Below, one piece after another: positions 1 to 9,732 of a DNA stretch of 10,917 bases; position 1 is the stretch's first letter, and every line of letters starts with the position of its first letter. The translations under genes were made by a program, and so were the position numbers. The notes under the pieces are model-generated. The model did no database searches and was not told where the DNA came from. It saw only the letters and a program-made list of their open reading frames with translations. Origin of the DNA: an uncultured Asticcacaulis sp. (lineage in GTDB: Bacteria; Pseudomonadota; Alphaproteobacteria; Caulobacterales; Caulobacteraceae); assembly GCA_946480525.1 (NCBI GenBank), contig CAMLLA010000107.1, positions 1 through 10,917 on the forward strand, in the 5' to 3' direction.

Positions 1-37
1 TGCGCAACGTATCGTGGAGGCCATGTTCGGTGTTTAA
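1..37 (+). CDS. 3' end of an upstream gene, possibly pseG-like (partial)
   Basis: Reading from base 2, an open frame encodes AQRIVEAMFGV and stops at TAA 35-37. Only eleven residues are visible, so the product cannot be identified from sequence. The following gene resembles PseH, and in pseudaminic-acid clusters pseG (UDP-sugar hydrolase) often lies next to pseH. A short G-A-x-R-I-V-like tail is also compatible with that family, so PseG is a contextual guess only. The frame overlaps the next gene's GTG start by 8 bases, which suggests an operon with coupled translation. Confidence 0.5.
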   Translation, partial: AQRIVEAMFGV

Positions 38-593
38 ATATCTGTCCTATCGCCGGCCGACGGTCGACGACGCCAAACTGCTGCTCGACTGGCGCACGGC
101 ACCACATATCACGAAGTACATGTTGACCGACGTGCCGTACGACATCGGGCGCCAGCAGGCGTGGATAGAGCGAAGCAATGCGCGCGACGACTACCAGCAC
201 GCCATCATCCGCATCGAGGGCCGAGACGTCGGCTATGCCTCGATTACGGTGACCGACCGGCAATCGCAGATCGGCGAGCTGGGCGTCTATATCGGTGCGC
301 AGGATGCCCCACGCGAGCTGACTATCTACAACTTTGTAGGCACACTGAACCACGCCTTTTTCACCATGGGGCTGTACAAGATCGTCAATCACGTCGTCGA
401 CTGGAACGACAGGACCATCCGGCTCCAGCAATTCAATGGCTACCGTCACGTTGGCGTACTGAAGGATCACACGCTGAAGGACGGCATCCGTCACGACCTG
501 CACATTTTCGAACAGTCCGCGGCCGAATGGGCGGAATTTCGTAAAAAATTCCGTGATACCCGTAACTGGGACGGCGAAGAGACAGTATATTAG
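30..593 (+). CDS. GNAT-family N-acetyltransferase, PseH/FlmH-like
   Basis: This 187-residue protein has the layout of GNAT acetyltransferases. The N-terminal stretch (residues 6-35, with LLDWRTAPHITKYM) is typical of the PseH group, which acetylates the C4 amine of a UDP-sugar during pseudaminic acid synthesis for flagellin glycosylation. The C-terminal part has the family pattern of Asn-Asp (126-127), then QQFNGYRHVGVLKDH (133-147), like the usual N-x-x-A-x-x-x-Y-x-x-x-GF-x-x-x-G segment. The classical acetyl-CoA loop (Q/R-x-x-G-x-G/A) is not obvious at residues 86-100, where APRELT stands instead. The start is GTG at 30, preceded by GGAGG at 16-20 with 9 bases of spacing. The ATG at 23 is in the upstream gene's frame and reaches a stop after four codons. 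The acetyltransferase assignment is fairly secure; the pseudaminic-acid role is inference. Confidence 0.75.
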   Translation: MFKYLSYRRPTVDDAKLLLDWRTAPHITKYMLTDVPYDIGRQQAWIERSNARDDYQHAIIRIEGRDVGYASITVTDRQSQIGELGVYIGAQDAPRELTIYNFVGTLNHAFFTMGLYKIVNHVVDWNDRTIRLQQFNGYRHVGVLKDHTLKDGIRHDLHIFEQSAAEWAEFRKKFRDTRNWDGEETVY

Positions 594-594
594 A

Positions 595-637
595 GCGATA
601 TGCCAAAAAGTGTGTAGCGGTTTTGGCTTAATATCGC
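595..637. repeat. Long intergenic palindrome 1 (bulged hairpin)
   Basis: Bases 595-601 (GCGATAT) pair with 631-637 (ATATCGC), and 602-608 (GCCAAAA) pair with 621-627 (TTTTGGC). This gives 14 base pairs with a 3-base bulge (628-630) and a 12-base loop (609-620). It begins two bases after the pseH-like stop codon. There is no T-run after the stem, so a rho-independent terminator is unlikely. The design, an outer stem plus an inner CCxAAAA/TTTTxGG stem around AGTGTG, resembles dispersed intergenic palindromes that I recall from Alphaproteobacteria. That resemblance is from memory and was not searched. Confidence 0.7.
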
Positions 638-651
638 GACAAAACAATAAC

Positions 652-694
652 CTAGAGCATGATGGCGGTTCGATCTAAACGCGTCATGCTTTAG
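652..694. repeat. Long intergenic palindrome 2 (AGCATGATG type)
   Basis: Bases 652-664 (CTAGAGCATGATG) pair with 682-694 (CGTCATGCTTTAG) over 13 positions, two of them G-T wobbles, around a 17-base loop. It lies 14 bases after palindrome 1 and ends 24 bases before the msrB start. AGAGCATGAT/ATCATGCTCT palindromes recur between genes in many alphaproteobacterial genomes. A dispersed repeat is therefore more likely than a gene-specific operator, although an effect on the msrB 5' leader is possible. Confidence 0.65.
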
Positions 695-718
695 GGGCAC
701 ATTCGCAAGGGACCGTCC

Positions 719-1210
719 ATGACTCACCCCACACCGTCCAAGTCCGCCCTCGGTTTCGACCTGACGCCTCCCACTCCGGAGCAGATCACGCAACTGGCTT
801 CCCGCCTCGATCCGGAGGCGCGCCGGATACTGCTCGACCACGGGACCGAGCCACCGTTTTGCGGCAAGTTCGACGAATACGAGGAAGAGGGCATTTACGT
901 CTGTAACCTCTGTGGCCTGCCATTGTTCTCGTCGCGCGACAAGTTTCACTCCGGTTCAGGCTGGCCCAGCTTCTTTCAGTGCATCGACGTCGACCATATC
1001 CGCAACTTGCGCGATAGCTCGCACGGTATGGTGCGCATAGAAATCCGTTGCGGCCGTTGCGATTCGCACCTGGGACACGTTTTTGAAGACGGTCCGCGTC
1101 CGACGGGCCTCCGCTATTGCTTGAACTCCGTGGCGATGGACTTCGTGCCCGAAGGAGAAGCGCTTCCGGACCGACTGCACCGCGGGGCCCCGGAAGGGGT
1201 AGCCGCGTAA
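719..1210 (+). CDS. msrB: Peptide-methionine (R)-S-oxide reductase MsrB
   Basis: This 163-residue protein is a complete MsrB, which reduces methionine-R-sulfoxide in proteins using thioredoxin. The zinc site is present as two CxxC pairs (C62/C65 and C111/C114). The signature GWPSF (81-85) and [13 protein letters not shown] (110-122) are intact, and the catalytic cysteine is C134 in RYCLNS. The recycling cysteine found in E. coli MsrB just before GWPSF is replaced by Ser80. C48, in TEPPFCG, sits where the alternative recycling cysteine of some MsrBs (the Cys31 type of Xanthomonas) is found. AAGGGA at 707-712 lies 6 bases before the ATG. No signal peptide is visible, so the protein is cytoplasmic. 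The gene is separated from its upstream neighbour by two palindromes and probably has its own promoter; a cyclic-di-GMP gene follows after 80 bases. Confidence 0.95.
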   Translation: MTHPTPSKSALGFDLTPPTPEQITQLASRLDPEARRILLDHGTEPPFCGKFDEYEEEGIYVCNLCGLPLFSSRDKFHSGSGWPSFFQCIDVDHIRNLRDSSHGMVRIEIRCGRCDSHLGHVFEDGPRPTGLRYCLNSVAMDFVPEGEALPDRLHRGAPEGVAA

Positions 1211-1290
1211 GCGAGAAATTCACGTTTTTGCCGCATTATGCCTCCGATTATGGGAACGCGCGAAAAGCGTTCCATCGAATTGGTGGCAGA

Positions 1291-3451
1291 ATGCAGAAGT
1301 TGTTCTCAGGGTTGCATATCGAACCCAAGGCCCGGACCTTGTTTGGTCTGGTGGGGCTGGGGTGTGTCGGTTTTCTGGTGGCGATCATAGCCCTGATGTA
1401 TTCGTCCCTGGCCGTCGTTACCGACAAGGCCAATGAGATCTATGCCGTCCGTTCGACCGAATCCGTCCAGGGCGCGATCCAGACGACGATCGAGCGGATG
1501 ACCTTTCAGGTCAGGGACAACACAGTCTGGGACGACGCCGTCGACAAGGTCTACCGTTCGCAACGTGACAAGGAATGGATTTACGACACATGGGGTGTGC
1601 TGGCTCGCGACGAGAACAGCTATGACGGCATCTACGTCCTCGACGAAAATTTCCGCGTGCTCCACGGCTATCGGAACGGCAAAGCGGAACCGGACGCCAA
1701 CCTTCAGATGTTTGGCAACGGGTTTGCGTCCCTGATCGGCGTGCATGGCGAACGCCTTCGTACCGGCGCCATGCCGGTGTCCGGCCTGACCTACATGCAG
1801 GACGGCGTCGCCGTCGTTGGCATCGGCCTTGTGCGGCCGACCGATGGTGTGCTGAACTTTGGCAAGACGAGGCGCTATCTGGTCATGACGCGTCATCTGT
1901 CGGCTGCCATGCTCAAGGACCTGTCACGTACATTTCGCATCGACGGCATTCGCTCCACGGCGAAGGCCGGTTCGGAGGAGCCCTATCTGACGCTTACGGA
2001 TGCAGGCGGCCAGGAGGTTGGACGCCTGACCTGGAACCTGAGCCAGCCCGGCGCCGAAGCGGTGCGTGCCGCCGGCCCGCAGATCCAGATAATCGCCTGG
2101 CTGATCGGCGGTATTGTCCTGCTTGTTTTTGCCGTCGCCGGCTATAGCCTGTTCAAGCTGTCGAACAATGAACAGGTAGCGCGCACCTTCGCCCTGACCG
2201 ACAATCTGAGCGGCCTGCCCAATCGCCGCGCGCTTTTCGAACGCTTGCAGAAGTTCGGCGCCATGCGTGGGCCCGTGCACAAATGTGTGGTCTTCATCGA
2301 TCTCGACGGCTTCAAGGACGTCAACGACGTTTATGGACATTCGACGGGCGATAAGCTGATCATGATCGTGGCGGCCGCCCTCAAGGGCTTCCTGCCCAAG
2401 GATGGTGTCCTGGCGCGTATGGGCGGTGACGAATTCGCCATGCTGCTGGGCGGCAAGGATGCCGACGCCCAATGTCAGACGTTCGCGGAAACGGCCCTGG
2501 CCTTCCTGACCACGCCGATCCGGATCGGTGAGCGTACGGTGCAGATCGGCGCCAGCATCGGCATTGCCGCAGGCGACCTCAAGGTGTGCCGCAGCCAGGA
2601 ACTGTTCCGCCGTGCCGACATGGCGATGTACCATTCGAAAAGCACCGGCAAGGCGCGCATCACCTGGTATGACGGTGAACTGGACGCGGCCCGGCTGCGC
2701 AAGCAGGCGATCGAGACCGGCATGCGCAACGGTCTGACACGCGATGAGTTCGACGTTGTCTACCAGCCGATCGTCGACGCCCGCACCCAGGCCGTGACGT
2801 CGGTCGAGGCACTGGTGCGCTGGCCGCGACGCCCCGAAGGCGAACTCTATCCTGATCAGTTCATCGCCCTTGCCGAATCGAGCGGGCTTATTCATCCGCT
2901 CGGTCAATTCGTGCTGCGCAAGGCCTGCCAGGACGTCCTCCACATGGACGGGGTGCGCCTAAGCGTCAATATTTCACCGGCGCAGTTCCGCGACGCCCAG
3001 TTTGAAAGCAAGGTCGCCGACATTCTGGCCGAGACCGGGTTCCCGGCCGACCGGCTGGAGCTGGAAGTGACCGAAGGTTACCTGATCGAAAATCCCGAAC
3101 GCGCCATTTCGGCTGTCGGTACGTTGAAGACGCTGGGGGTTTCCATCGCGCTCGACGATTTCGGCACCGGCTATTCCAGTATCGGTTATCTGCGCCGCTA
3201 TAACTTCGACAAGATCAAGATCGACAAGTCGCTGGCCGGCAAGGTCGACCGTGATCCCCAGGCGGCCGCGCTTGTGGCCGGCACGGTCAACATCGCCAAC
3301 GCCCTGGGGCTGGCGGTGACGGCCGAAGGCGTCGAAACCGAAGACCACGTCCGCCTGCTCAAGCTGGCCGGATGCCATTTCCTGCAGGGCTACTATTTCA
3401 GCCGGCCCAAGCCGTTGGCCGATCTTCAGGCCTTTTTGGCCGGTCCGGCCG

Positions 3452-3471
<20 letters not shown>
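1291..3471 (+). CDS. CHASE4-GGDEF-EAL cyclic-di-GMP turnover protein
   Basis: This membrane protein of 726 residues makes and/or breaks cyclic-di-GMP. Domains in order: transmembrane helix at about 17-43; an extracytoplasmic CHASE4-like sensor at about 46-200 (with RDNTVWDDAVD and YDGIYVLD); second helix at about 266-289; GGDEF domain at about 302-457 with intact GGDEF (378-382) and FIDLDGFKDVND; EAL domain at about 487-717 with EAL (506-508), NISP, ELEVTE, DDFGTGYSS (622-630), KIDKS, EGVET (679-683) and QGYYFSRP. Both catalytic cores look complete, but the RxxD inhibitory I-site upstream of GGDEF is absent. The frame is open from 1117, but that would overlap msrB by 94 bases. ATG 1291, with GGTGG at 1282-1286, is the only sensible start. 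The 3' end overlaps the convergent kinase gene by 20 bases. The sensed signal cannot be read from sequence. Confidence 0.93.
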
Positions 3472-6885
<3,414 letters not shown>

Positions 6886-6889
<4 letters not shown>

Positions 6890-6915
6890 TTACCTGACAC
6901 TACGGCCGCGTTCAT
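6886..6915 (-). CDS. Possible 9-codon leader ORF (MNAAVVSGK) before the kinase
   Basis: On the minus strand ATG 6915-6913 opens a 9-codon frame ending in TGA 6888-6886, which overlaps the kinase ATG as ATGA. A purine-rich stretch GGGGGAAGG (6926-6918) lies 2 bases before the leader ATG and could bind ribosomes. The kinase itself has only AGG 3 bases before its ATG, so re-initiation after the leader would explain how it is translated. The peptide has no run of one amino acid, so classic attenuation is not suggested. A 9-codon frame can arise by chance. Confidence 0.3.
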
Positions 6916-6922
6916 CGCCTTC

Positions 6923-6950
6923 CCCCGGAACAAGTTACTGTCTTCCGGGG
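6923..6950 (-). promoter_or_regulatory. 8-bp inverted repeat overlapping the leader ribosome site
   Basis: CCCCGGAA at 6923-6930 and TTCCGGGG at 6943-6950 are perfect 8-bp arms around a 12-base loop. On the kinase mRNA the 3' arm contains most of the G-run just before the leader ATG (6915), so folding would partly hide the ribosome site. No T-run follows, so it is not a normal intrinsic terminator for the upstream minus-strand gene. A protein operator is also possible. Confidence 0.5.
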
Positions 6951-6961
6951 TAGCGGGACAA

Positions 6962-6978
6962 TTATCAATAATCGATAA
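6962..6978. promoter_or_regulatory. AT-rich near-perfect palindrome upstream of the kinase
   Basis: The 17-base stretch at 6962-6978, TTATCAATAATCGATAA, is a palindrome with one mismatched pair around a central base. It lies in the AT-rich part of the 110-base gap between two minus-strand genes. It could be an operator, and on the minus strand it includes GATAAT, a -10-like hexamer, at 6967-6962. No convincing -35 box was found at standard spacing. Confidence 0.35.
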
Positions 6979-6979
6979 G

Positions 6980-6999
6980 AAAAACGGCCGTGTATCGGC
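6980..6999 (-). terminator. Weak terminator candidate after the 133-aa gene
   Basis: On the minus strand, directly after the stop codon at 7002-7000, GCCG (6999-6996) and CGGC (6990-6987) can form a 4-bp stem with a 5-base loop. It is followed after two bases by TTTTT (6984-6980). The stem is very short, so termination would be inefficient and read-through toward the kinase is plausible. Confidence 0.3.
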
Positions 7000-7401
7000 T
7001 CAGGGCAGGTTGACCGCGGCGATAACCGCCTTGAACGTAGCGGCGTCCTTGCGCTTCAGGTCCAGCAGGTCCTCGACCAGCCGGTCCTGGCGGGTCCGGC
7101 GCGCCTCCGCTTTTTCTTGGTCGACGCGTGCCTTCAGCTCAAGCAGGCCGGTAACGCATGTGTCCTGCAAAAATCCTGGATCGGCCTTGGCTTCGCGTTC
7201 AACCAGCAGCGCCACCACATCCATCAGCCGTCCGATCTGCCGGCCGTAGGAATCCTGGGCCAGAATGCGCCGCTCTGTGTCGGGCGCCGATGAATTGGCT
7301 TCGTTGATCGTCGTGGAAAAGGTGATCGGCAGGATCGGCTGTTCCAGCTTTTCGGGCGCAAGATTCGGCCAGACAGGCCACAGGGAGGACATCGGCAGCA
7401 T
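7000..7401 (-). CDS. Hypothetical protein, 133 aa
   Basis: I do not recognise this product. The start at ATG 7401 is supported by GGAG 6 bases upstream. The N-terminal third is proline-rich and uncharged (LWPVWPNLAPEKLEQPILP), followed by TINEANSSAPDTERRILAQ and YGRQIGRLMDVVALLVE (residues 52-68), which read like a conserved core. The C-terminal half (about 85-120) is highly charged and predicted helical (LLELKARVDQEKAEARRTRQ), possibly a short coiled coil. There is no signal peptide or membrane segment, so it is probably cytoplasmic. It lies 110 bases upstream of the kinase on the same strand and could be co-transcribed with it, although palindromes in the gap suggest separate control. YGRQ/GRLMD motifs recall small proteins near polyhydroxyalkanoate or other housekeeping genes, but no function can be assigned. 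Confidence 0.75.
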   Translation of the reverse strand: MLPMSSLWPVWPNLAPEKLEQPILPITFSTTINEANSSAPDTERRILAQDSYGRQIGRLMDVVALLVEREAKADPGFLQDTCVTGLLELKARVDQEKAEARRTRQDRLVEDLLDLKRKDAATFKAVIAAVNLP

Positions 7402-7742
7402 GGGAAACTCCGGGTTAAGGCGTTTCCACTATAAACCGTCCGGTCGTTTTTGGTGTTGCAAACGCGATTTTTGTCGAATTTGGCTGAGAATGCGTCACAC
7501 GTGGCGTGGCAAATGTCAGCTGTTATATTTACATCATATACAACATATTCAATATTATAACCAAAAATATCATCCGTATAAGGATTAAAATATCCGACTC
7601 AAATTTTTGCGAAAATGGTCCGTTGGCTGACAAAATTCACTTGAAAAGCGTGAAAAAGAGCGCAGCCTGCAGGGGCAGTATTCAGGCTGTGCCCGGAACA
7701 GGCCTTACGCCGAAGACCAAAAAAAAATTGGAGTGAAACCCC
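7402..7742. other. Divergent intergenic region with an AT-rich core
   Basis: This 341-base stretch separates the minus-strand hypothetical gene from the plus-strand exported-protein gene and must hold promoters for both. Bases about 7518-7605 are strikingly AT-rich compared with everything around them, with many TATA/AATAT words. GGAAAC (7403-7408) and GTTTCC (7422-7427) form a 6-bp inverted repeat around the ribosome site of the minus-strand gene. I see no convincing complete -35/-10 pair and no credible additional gene. The short frames through the AT-rich part have poor coding character. Confidence 0.55.
7663..7689 (+). promoter_or_regulatory. 7-bp inverted repeat in the leader of the exported-protein gene
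   Basis: CAGCCTG (7663-7669) and CAGGCTG (7683-7689) are perfect inverted arms with a 13-base loop, about 53 bases before the ATG at 7743. No T-run follows, so it is not a standard terminator. Downstream, nine consecutive A residues (7719-7727) directly precede the ribosome site TTGGAG. If the transcript starts upstream of 7663 this is a 5'-leader hairpin; otherwise it may be an operator. Confidence 0.4.
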
Positions 7743-8105
7743 ATGATGAAATCAGTCGTCCTCGCCTCATTGACCCTCGCGGGCCTTACTCTGGCGTCCA
7801 GTCCGGCATGGGCCGAATGCGACAGCCGCCAGGAAGAAATTGTCGGCCGCGCCATCGCGCAGAAGGTCGAGAAAAATATTCCGGCTGAGGAACGCCAGGG
7901 GGGACGCGCTATCGATTTCGACCGCTGCGAAGGCGGCAGCACCAAGTTCCGCGCCAAGTTCCGCTATCATGTCGAACGCGAAGGCCAGAAGACCTGGGTC
8001 GTCGAAGGTGAGGCCAACGGCAAGGATGACGATGTTCGCGATGTCCGCATCGCGCGTTCGGCGCCGGAAGCGCCGCGTCAGTACGCCCGCGCCGACAACT
8101 GGTGA
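7743..8105 (+). CDS. Small exported protein of unknown function, 120 aa
   Basis: The protein begins with a classic Sec signal peptide: MMK, a hydrophobic core (residues 4-19), then SSPAWA with likely cleavage after Ala24. The mature protein is about 96 residues, soluble and highly charged. It contains two cysteines (C26, C62) that could form a disulfide in the periplasm. A central part (about 55-100: AIDFDRCEGG, KFRAKFRYHVEREGQKTWVVEGEANGKDDDVRDVRI) alternates hydrophobic and charged residues like a small beta sheet. I do not recognise the family. GGAG at 7730-7733 lies 9 bases before ATG 7743, favouring it over the adjacent ATG 7746. The stop codon is followed by seven A residues and a strong hairpin, so it ends convergently with the minus-strand unit on its right. 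Confidence 0.85.
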   Translation: MMKSVVLASLTLAGLTLASSPAWAECDSRQEEIVGRAIAQKVEKNIPAEERQGGRAIDFDRCEGGSTKFRAKFRYHVEREGQKTWVVEGEANGKDDDVRDVRIARSAPEAPRQYARADNW

Positions 8106-8106
8106 T

Positions 8107-8138
8107 AAAAAAAGCGGCGCTTCTTGTCGAAGCGCCGC
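8107..8138 (-). terminator. Strong rho-independent terminator (minus strand), weaker on plus
   Basis: GCGGCGCTTC (8114-8123) and GAAGCGCCGC (8129-8138) form a perfect 10-bp GC-rich stem with a 5-base loop. Read on the minus strand, the stem is followed immediately by seven T residues (8113-8107), a textbook terminator. On the plus strand the trailing sequence is only CAGTTTCTCT, so termination of the exported-protein gene would be weaker. It probably serves as a shared convergent terminator. Its minus-strand partner was probably the aldehyde dehydrogenase gene now 2.4 kb away (see the insertion block). Confidence 0.85.
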
Positions 8139-8171
8139 CAGTTTCTCTGGAACTCTGAATTCCCGCGACTA

Positions 8172-8421
8172 GGCCGCAGACTCATAACGCCCTGATCCAG
8201 ATGCGAGTAGCTACAATCTTGACCGCGGACAGGAAGTTAAGAGGATTATTGTCGTATCGAATAGCAATTCCTCGGAACGGCTTGAGCTTGCCGAAGAAGC
8301 GCTTGACTAAATTTCTTTGCCTGTTGAACCTTCGGCTGAAGACCACGCTGCCCTCTCGTTTGAAAGCTTCCTCAGCCTCGCCGCCAGACGCAAATGGCTT
8401 AAATCCTTTGTCATACGGCCT
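8172..8421 (-). mobile_element. Truncated IS5-family element (copy A), transposase 3' end
   Basis: The sequence starting GGCCGCAGACTCATAAC at 8172 matches the left end of the complete copy at 9716. The two copies align at roughly 80% over about 150 bases by eye, with one single-base gap. The first bases (CTA 8169-8171 then G) fit insertion into CTAG. Homology can be followed to about 8421, close to the stop codon of the tail-like gene. The remaining 5' two-thirds of the element is missing. The right boundary is approximate. Confidence 0.75.
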
Positions 8422-8427
8422 AACACA
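8182..8427 (-). pseudogene. IS5-family transposase C-terminal fragment (copy A)
   Basis: On the minus strand an uninterrupted frame ends at TGA 8184-8182 and encodes RNLVKRFFGKLKPFRGIAIR, YDNNPLNFLSAVKIVATRIW and IRAL. This is the C-terminal region of IS5-family DDE transposases. It holds the position of the final catalytic acidic residue (normally Glu in NLVERFF), but here the residue is Lys. The first two catalytic Asp residues and the N-terminal half are absent, and there is no start codon with a ribosome site. It is a relic and cannot encode an active enzyme. Confidence 0.7.
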
Positions 8428-9669
8428 CTATTCCAGTAAATAGACGTCAAGATCTACGCTGACATTTTGCCACAGGTCATTGGCGACGCCCGAATAGCAG
8501 ATTGCCCATCCATCCCCGTTGATCGGCAGTCGCAAACTCGCATAACTCTTAACATCGGACACATATTGGCCCATATAGTTGGAGAGTTTTGATGGGGCAG
8601 TGATTGTGTCTGCCCAGCCGATCAGCCTTGTTCCATTTTCTGTACCGGTAACAACCTCGCCGGTATTGATGCCCTCGATTGACCCCTGCGACAATCTGAC
8701 GGTTTTAGCGATCTTGCACCAGCTCAGAGCATGAACATCTACATCGAAGTAATAGAATCCACCTGTTGCTACTGCCGGAAATTTCAAGCTCTTGTCGATA
8801 AATAGGTCGTGCTTCACAATGGGAAGCAATGTTTCCTGGGGTTTTATATACCCGCCGTCACCAATGACGGATCCGAAAGTTAGGACAGGATTTGCGACGT
8901 AATACACATCCGATATGCCGCCGTTGAAAAACACTCCGGCATTAACCGAGGTTGCATCCTTCGGAACAGCCACCGTCAATTCGATCCACTGGAACGTTCC
9001 GATTGTGACGACGGCATTGGCACTTGTCGTGATTCCTCCACCGGTGCCGTTGGTGCTGAAAAATATCTGCCACGTACCGGGCCCGGATTTTATTCGTTGG
9101 TTGACCCAGCAGCCGAAAGCAATCTGGCGTCCCGCCACCTTTCTATAGTCGGGCTTTGTGACCAAATACTCTTGAGAAGGTGTGGTTTTGCGGCATGCCA
9201 GAGAATATATAGAACCGGCTGTAAGATTGGATGGATTTTCTTCCCGCCAGATCTGGGTATCAACTGTCTTTGCCCAACCGTCGGGACCGTTCCCGGTGCC
9301 GACACTATTGGTTCCGCCAACATTGATGGGTTGCACGGAACCGGTCCCGCTGACAGACGGCACTAGACCAAACGGGCAACGCACGGTAAAGCTGGTTGAA
9401 GTTACCGCCTCAATGCGCATCGGCGCCGCTATCAGTGCAGCATCAAGCCCTCCACCGGTCAGGCTCACAACCTGCCCCACCTTATAATACGATGGCACGC
9501 CGGCCGAGCAAGTGACAACGACCGTGTTTGAACCTGTAGTATTCGAGGTTACGGTTGCCCCCGCAAAGTTTCCTGTCCCGTATTCGTTCTCGCGAGTTGA
9601 ATATGGAATGGCTGTCATTATCTCCCACTGCGAGTTCGGGGCGATATTCTGTGGGGGGTTGCCGACCAT
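8428..9669 (-). CDS. Phage tail-fibre-like structural protein, 413 aa
   Basis: The protein is rich in Gly, Thr, Ser, Val and Asn, as phage fibre proteins are. It opens with PPQNIAPNSQWEI, a pattern seen at the start of tail or appendage proteins. Residues about 36-115 look like a beta-rich insert (VTVTSNTTGSNTVVVTC, KVGQVVSLTGGG, PMRIEAVTSTSFTV). Residues about 128-268 look like a carbohydrate-binding jelly roll (GPDGWAKT, TQIWREENPSNLTAG, IAFGCWVNQRIKSGPGTW, VYYVANPVLTFGS). GGAG lies 6 bases before the ATG, so the gene looks translatable. It stands alone without other phage genes, has visibly lower GC than its neighbours, and is bounded by an IS fragment (stop codon 8428-8430 within about 10 bases of it) and a full IS (47 bases upstream). 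Phage origin is a composition- and pattern-based inference; a bacterial surface adhesin is an alternative. Confidence 0.65.
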   Translation of the reverse strand: MVGNPPQNIAPNSQWEIMTAIPYSTRENEYGTGNFAGATVTSNTTGSNTVVVTCSAGVPSYYKVGQVVSLTGGGLDAALIAAPMRIEAVTSTSFTVRCPFGLVPSVSGTGSVQPINVGGTNSVGTGNGPDGWAKTVDTQIWREENPSNLTAGSIYSLACRKTTPSQEYLVTKPDYRKVAGRQIAFGCWVNQRIKSGPGTWQIFFSTNGTGGGITTSANAVVTIGTFQWIELTVAVPKDATSVNAGVFFNGGISDVYYVANPVLTFGSVIGDGGYIKPQETLLPIVKHDLFIDKSLKFPAVATGGFYYFDVDVHALSWCKIAKTVRLSQGSIEGINTGEVVTGTENGTRLIGWADTITAPSKLSNYMGQYVSDVKSYASLRLPINGDGWAICYSGVANDLWQNVSVDLDVYLLE

Positions 9670-9715
9670 GTTATCTCCAAAACCTTAGCAAACGAATCGA
9701 CTTAGACGTGACCTA

Positions 9716-9732
9716 GGCCGTAGACTCATAAC
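9716..9732 (+). repeat. Left terminal inverted repeat of IS copy B
   Basis: GGCCGTAGACTCATAAC differs at only one position from the left end of copy A (8172-8188). Aligned with the right repeat it shares about 14 of 17 positions, including the inner ACTCATAAC. Confidence 0.7.

Noticed and set aside
23..37. ATG at 23 as the acetyltransferase start
   Set aside because: It is in a different frame and stops after four codons; it is the tail of the upstream gene. GTG 30 has good ribosome-site spacing.
1117..1290. N-terminal extension of the GGDEF-EAL protein from ATG 1117
   Set aside because: It would overlap msrB by 94 bases, and the added 58 residues are Arg/Pro/Gly-rich out-of-frame msrB sequence. 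The first ATG after msrB, at 1291, puts the membrane helix in a normal N-terminal position.
1924..2943. 339-aa minus-strand frame opposite the GGDEF-EAL gene
   Set aside because: Antisense shadow of a strongly supported gene in GC-rich DNA; its translation has no recognisable domain.
6923..6950. Rho-independent terminator at the CCCCGGAA/TTCCGGGG repeat
   Set aside because: No T-run follows on either strand and the loop is 12 bases; a regulatory hairpin or operator fits better.
7663..7694. Pseudoknot between the 7663-7689 stem and GGGCA (7673-7677)/TGCCC (7690-7694)
   Set aside because: There is no spacer between the two 3' strands to cross a 7-bp stem, so a standard H-type pseudoknot is sterically unlikely.
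8201..8443. 80-aa plus-strand frame across IS copy A
   Set aside because: Antisense to the transposase C-terminal remnant, which is recognisable on the minus strand.
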